Part shown: in pieces, positions 54,598 to 64,000 of the stretch
Numbering within the stretch: position 1 is the stretch's first letter
Layout: each line of letters begins with the position of its first letter
NCBI GenBank assembly: GCA_023382535.1
Contig: JAHDWA010000017.1
Coordinates: 1 to 64,000, forward strand
DNA: 64,000 nt
Direction: 5' to 3'
Source of the DNA: Anaerolineae bacterium
Lineage (GTDB): Bacteria; Chloroflexota; Anaerolineae; 4572-78; J111
The notes under the pieces: model-generated
What the model was told of the DNA's origin: nothing
Database searches by the model: none
What the model saw: only the letters and a program-made list of their open reading frames with translations
Program-made: the position numbers and the translations under genes

Positions 54598-54783
54598 ATG
54601 TACCAAACCAAAATCGGACACGCCCATCTGAAGGTGCGTGATTTGGAGCGAGCCGTGAATTTTTACACCCACTTCTTCAGCCTGAAAGTGATCGAACGGG
54701 TGGGGGATCATTACGTCTTTCTGAGCGGCGGCGACTTTCACCATGAAATTGCCCTGCAAAACGTCGGTTCAGCCTTCCAGTAG
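54598..54783 (+). pseudogene. Truncated glyoxalase/dioxygenase (VOC) gene
   Basis: 61 codons after a consensus AAGGAGG. The product IGHAHLKVRDLERAVNFYTH...FHHEIALQNVG is one N-terminal beta-alpha-beta3 module of a VOC protein, which normally needs two. The His in GHAHLKV and the HHEIAL strand are metal-site positions. The TAG at 54781-54783 touches the stop of the next, convergent gene, so the C-terminal half is missing. A functional single-module protein cannot be excluded. Confidence 0.6.
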
Positions 54784-56232
54784 CTATCCCTTGGGGTAGA
54801 GTAGAATAACTTGAGTACCTCGGCCAGGGGTGCTCTCGATTTCGAGATGACCGCCTACCCCCTCAACTCGCTCGTGCATGATTTTTACGCCGTAGCTGGC
54901 TGTCCGCGCTGCCGTTACCCGGCTCAGATCGAAGCCCCGCCCATCATCCTCTATGCTGATGCGCCAGTCATTCACCGTTTGCCCCAGGCGAATATGAGCC
55001 TGATCCACCTGGGCATGTTTGCGCACATTCATTAAAGCCTCTTGAATAGTTCGGATGAGGGGGATACTGACCTCACTGGGGAAACTGAAGCATCCTTCGT
55101 CTGCTTCAAAAACGAGTTGAATATCTAAGTGATAGAATCTTTTATACTTTTCCACATACTGGCGCAGCGTCTCCAAAAAGTCTACCGTAGTTTTTGGGGA
55201 GGCGCGGAGGTTGAAAATTTCGCTGCGGATATCGGCGTAAGTTTCAAGGGCAATTTGCTTCAACTCGCGCAGGTTAGCTTCAACCTCGTCGAGCCGGTTC
55301 GTGGCCAGTAAATCCAGGGTCAGGGTTGTCTTTAAGTTTAAATAACCCAGAGCCTGGGCCACATTATCGTGGAGTTCATGGGCCAGACGGTTACGTTCTC
55401 TCACTTCGGTCAGCAGCTTTTGGCTTTCTTCAGCCCGCTTGCGTTCGGTGATGTCAACGCCAATACCAACCTGAGTGTCGTCGGAAAGGCGGAGGTTCGA
55501 CCACATGGTTTGAATGGTCTGCCCCTCCTTGGTTGTCATCACAACATCTTTCCACCCCTCCTGGGCTGACTCCATAAAGGCTTGCACTTCTTCTCGATAA
55601 GCGGGATCAGGGTAACACTGGACCATCAGGTCAATTTGGCGGGCCTCTTCAGCAGACCAGCCGGTGACTCGCTCAAACTCCTGATTGAGCTGCAAGATAC
55701 GTGTATCGGGCCGGTACAGGGCAATCATCACCGGGATTTTATCAAAGATTTTCTGTAGGAGTTCCCGTTCTCGATCCAGGGCCGCGGTTCGTTCCGCCAC
55801 GCGCTGCTCTAGTTCACGATTGAGCCGTTCCAACTGCTGGGTCTTGCGGTACAAGTCAACAAATACACCCACTTTGGCTCGCAAAATTTCCGGAACGACC
55901 GGGACCGAAACGTAATCTACCGCTCCATGCTGGTAGCCCCTGAGCCGGTCAATATCCGTCAGGTGTACGGCAGAGACAAAGATGATCGCCGTTTTCTGGT
56001 AGCGGGGGTGCTGGCGGATAAGCTCGGCCAGCTCAAATCCATCCAGCTCCGGCATACTTACATCCATCAATACCACGGCAACGTCAGTCTTCAGCAGGTA
56101 TTCCAGGGCTTCCTTCCCGGAGCGAGCCTTGATCAGATTCTCGCCCAGGTCGCTCAGGATAACTTCATAGCTGAGCAGCTTGGCCGGCTGATCATCAACC
56201 AGGAGGATATTAACCTTTTCTTTTGTGCTCAT
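54784..56232 (-). CDS. Receiver-PAS-histidine kinase of the NarL-type (HisKA_3) class
   Basis: 482 residues, ATG at 56232 after GGAGAGAG. A receiver (Asp57 in LMDVSMPELDG; the usual Lys-Pro is replaced in DYVSVPVVPE) is followed by a coiled coil, PAS (~155-262) and HisKA_3 with His288 in AHELHDNVAQ. The HATPase domain has EALMNVRKHA, DDGRGFD and STPGRGTQV. It has no membrane helix. It lies 80 bases downstream of the giant HAMP kinase, and the two are likely one transcript and one signalling path. Confidence 0.88.
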   Translation of the reverse strand: MSTKEKVNILLVDDQPAKLLSYEVILSDLGENLIKARSGKEALEYLLKTDVAVVLMDVSMPELDGFELAELIRQHPRYQKTAIIFVSAVHLTDIDRLRGYQHGAVDYVSVPVVPEILRAKVGVFVDLYRKTQQLERLNRELEQRVAERTAALDRERELLQKIFDKIPVMIALYRPDTRILQLNQEFERVTGWSAEEARQIDLMVQCYPDPAYREEVQAFMESAQEGWKDVVMTTKEGQTIQTMWSNLRLSDDTQVGIGVDITERKRAEESQKLLTEVRERNRLAHELHDNVAQALGYLNLKTTLTLDLLATNRLDEVEANLRELKQIALETYADIRSEIFNLRASPKTTVDFLETLRQYVEKYKRFYHLDIQLVFEADEGCFSFPSEVSIPLIRTIQEALMNVRKHAQVDQAHIRLGQTVNDWRISIEDDGRGFDLSRVTAARTASYGVKIMHERVEGVGGHLEIESTPGRGTQVILLYPKG

Positions 56233-56248
56233 AATCTCTCTCCAAGAA

Positions 56249-56312
56249 GGCTAAGGCTGAGACTAAGTATTTCATCGTTCCCTCAGCCTCAGCCTTGGCC
56301 TTAGCCTCAGTC

Positions 56313-56316
<4 letters not shown>
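56249..56316. repeat. Inverted pair of hexamer repeats between the two kinase genes
   Basis: GGCTAA, GGCTGA, GACTAA (56249-56266) face CCTCAG, CCTCAG, CCTTGG, CCTTAG, CCTCAG, TCTTAG (56281-56316). It fills the gap between the kinases and reaches into the last codons of the HAMP kinase. Confidence 0.7.
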
Positions 56317-62594
<6,278 letters not shown>

Positions 62595-63023
62595 CAGGCT
62601 TCCTCAACTACAACTACGGTGGGGCACTAATTATAAACTTGAATACTTTAGATTTTCAATGGGAAAAAGTGGCAGGTGTTCTAGTATCATAAAAGGGCAA
62701 AGGTCACTGTTTGCCGGTCGTTATAGAATACCTAAAAGCTACCTGCCAGATAGGTGATGATTAACAATTAAGGTGGGGGCGTGTTTTTTATCATTTAGCT
62801 TTTGGACGAAAGGAGCAGGTTACACAGCCGCACCCCAAACTTTCAAAGCTTGCCTATTTTGCCGCATAGGGTCTTTTGAATCGTACCACTTCCCTTTCTA
62901 TTGCCTATACCTCACCTGGGTGATTTTTGACAAGAAAAAAGAGCTATCTTTGAGATAGCTCTCATGGGTTATTTTCTTAACGTTTTCTCGCTCAAGTGGG
63001 TAAAGTATACAGCCCGGAATGAG
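62595..63023. other. 429-base intergenic region between the HAMP kinase and dps
   Basis: It contains the dps terminator at its right end and an AT-rich stretch that should include the kinase promoter. I could not identify a clear promoter or a gene. A reading frame at 62773-62958 has no ribosome site and no recognisable product. Confidence 0.5.
62932..62961 (-). terminator. Intrinsic terminator of dps
   Basis: On the minus strand GAGCTATC (62961-62954), loop TCAAA, GATAGCTC (62948-62941), then TTTTTT. It lies 62 bases after the dps stop. Confidence 0.85.
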
Positions 63024-63554
63024 CTACTCCCCTTGCTGGATGTGGGCCTCCAGGAACCACAAAGACTTGTCCAGGCCGCGAGAGACTTCCGTCAGCAGGT
63101 CGGCTGTATCCGCGTCTCCCGCCTCGTCGGCGGTGTCAATTCCCTGGCGGGTGGATTGGGCCAGCCCCGCATAGCGCTCAACCAACAGTTGCACGCTCTC
63201 CCGACTACCGACCGGGCTGTCCTTAAACTCAGGCAGGCGCGAAGCCTGAGCGGCCATGCGAACCGTGCCCGTCGCTGCCCCGCCGAGAGCTGTCGCGCGT
63301 TCGGCAATCATATCCACGTAGCCCAGCAACTCCCCGGCCAGCTCATCGTACAGCTCGTGAAGCTGGTAAAACTCTGGCCCTTTTACATTCCAGTGGGCTT
63401 GCTTGGTCTGGCTGAAAAGATCAAACGTGTCGGCCAACTGTTGATTCAAGAGCTGTACCATTTCCTCACGAGTTTCTTTAGGAAGATCGTGGCTGGTCTT
63501 GATCATCCGTACTGCCGGGCGCGAATTTTCCTGTGTTTTGGTTTTGGTTGCCAT
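63024..63554 (-). CDS. dps: Dps-family ferritin-like DNA-protection protein
   Basis: 176 residues, ATG at 63554 with AAGGAG seven bases before it. The ferroxidase ligands match Dps: His54 in QAHWNVKGP, His66 and Asp70 in LHELYDE, then Asp81 and Glu85 in DMIAERA. A short basic N-terminus (KTKTQENSRPAVR) could contact DNA. Dps oxidises and stores iron and protects DNA in starvation or oxidative stress. Confidence 0.93.
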   Translation of the reverse strand: MATKTKTQENSRPAVRMIKTSHDLPKETREEMVQLLNQQLADTFDLFSQTKQAHWNVKGPEFYQLHELYDELAGELLGYVDMIAERATALGGAATGTVRMAAQASRLPEFKDSPVGSRESVQLLVERYAGLAQSTRQGIDTADEAGDADTADLLTEVSRGLDKSLWFLEAHIQQGE

Positions 63555-63618
63555 CTTTTTTCTCCTTTAAGGTGAACTTTTTCACAATAATTTGTAAAAA
63601 TAAAAAGCCCTATCTGAA

Positions 63619-63647
63619 TTTATACTCCTTTTTCTCCGGGCCAGTAA
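63619..63647 (-). promoter_or_regulatory. Possible promoter of dps
   Basis: Minus-strand TATAAA (63624-63619) with a poor -35 TTACTG (63647-63642) and a 17-base spacer, 65 bases before the dps ATG. Confidence 0.35.
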
Positions 63648-63697
63648 CACCCGTTGGAGTGGTCTAGGAGATACCAGAAGAGCTATTCAATATAATC

Positions 63698-64000
63698 CTA
63701 GTGGGTGTAGAGAATAACCTGATCTCCCCGAACTTCATAGCCGATGGCACTGCCGGTCTGGGTCTCATACAGCACAAACGTCGAAGGGATGTCCTTTTTG
63801 CCGGCGGGATCGTAGCCCATGATTGCCCCCGGATTAATGGTCAGGGTGCGGCCCACCGGCTCGATCTTGTAGATATGGTTGTGGCCGTAGCAGACCACGT
63901 CGTACTGGCCGGAGGCGGCGATGGGCTGGGCCAGGTAATCGAAGTGATTGACAGCAAAGCGTTTTCCGCCCAGTTCCGCCTGGAAAAATTCGCCGTGCAG
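63698..64000 (-). CDS. YfcE/MJ0936-type metallophosphodiesterase, 5' end beyond window
   Basis: The frame is open from base 64000; an ATG at 63898 is internal. The visible 100 codons begin LHGEFFQAEL and contain a strand-loop with VNHFDYLAQ, CYGHNHIYK (the GHxH metal motif) and INPGAIMGYD (NPGS-like motif), as in YfcE phosphodiesterases. The first metal motifs would be on the missing part. It ends 143 bases before dps and is in the same direction. Confidence 0.8.
   Translation of the reverse strand: MHGEFFQAELGGKRFAVNHFDYLAQPIAASGQYDVVCYGHNHIYKIEPVGRTLTINPGAIMGYDPAGKKDIPSTFVLYETQTGSAIGYEVRGDQVILYTH

Noticed and set aside
62773..62958. Small open reading frame in the kinase-dps gap
   Set aside because: It has no ribosome site, its end runs into the dps terminator, and the peptide has no recognisable features.

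Overview
The window reads as chromosomal DNA of a GC-rich, free-living bacterium, most likely a member of the Chloroflexota (Anaerolineae-like). The reasons are indirect: a lipoprotein with a long Thr/Pro 'TPxPTxTP' stalk of the kind common in that phylum, large HAMP-repeat kinases, a YfhO-type giant membrane protein, Opp-type sugar importers, and many small palindromic and short-period repeats between and inside genes. No rRNA, CRISPR array, prophage or complete insertion sequence was seen. Everything here was read by eye, without alignment or database search.

Layout. 1-4.3 kb: the end of an integron-type tyrosine recombinase (its cassette side would lie off the left edge), a papain-like protease fused to an alpha/beta hydrolase, an array of four hairpins, and a plasmid/phage-like zinc-ribbon protein. 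4.5-8.3 kb: an FAD-linked oxidase convergent with a tightly overlapping three-gene operon (NUDIX hydrolase, DUF4383-like membrane protein, unknown membrane-anchored protein). 8.5-22 kb, minus strand: an OmpR-type response regulator with its own promoter, a receiver-DUF309 fusion, a polyprenyl-phosphate mannosyltransferase, a YfhO-flippase fusion, a GH2 beta-mannosidase, a DUF2207 protein, a small zinc-ribbon membrane protein and a family 5 solute-binding lipoprotein. This stretch carries a striking concentration of heptamer/octamer tandem repeats, most of them inside the genes. 22-26.8 kb: DMT exporter, ClpC, a DinB-like protein and tRNA-Thr(UGU).

26.8-44.5 kb is one co-directional minus-strand cluster of 14 genes for amino-sugar use. 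In transcription order it holds a LacI-family repressor (with a recognisable promoter and operator), glucosamine-6-phosphate deaminase, an adenosine deaminase, a LysM-carrying family 5 binding protein, OppB/C/D/F-type transporter parts, two uroporphyrinogen-decarboxylase-fold proteins, an N-acylglucosamine 2-epimerase, a MATE-like transporter, a sulfatase and N-acetylglucosamine-6-phosphate deacetylase. A plausible reading is import of a sulfated and/or methylated amino-sugar oligosaccharide, trimming by the sulfatase, epimerisation, and entry to glycolysis through NagA and NagB. The roles of the two URO-D-fold proteins and of the adenosine deaminase are open.

44.7-54.8 kb: glycogen debranching enzyme, a receiver-PAS-histidine kinase, tRNA-Arg(UCG), two small unknown genes downstream of pyruvate kinase, inorganic pyrophosphatase, the Thr/Pro lipoprotein, dCTP deaminase, SbcD and a truncated glyoxalase-like gene. 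54.8-64 kb: two kinases in a row, one of them a 2093-residue soluble hybrid kinase with eleven 92-residue HAMP repeat units, GAF, kinase and three receivers; then Dps and the 3' part of a YfcE-like phosphodiesterase that runs off the right edge.

The least explained signals are the repeat families: hairpin arrays whose stems all differ while the loop stays TGAA/TTCA, in-frame 7- and 8-base tandem repeats in the 9.9-18.4 kb genes, and two inverted copies of a 63-base palindrome that bracket the oppF-like gene.
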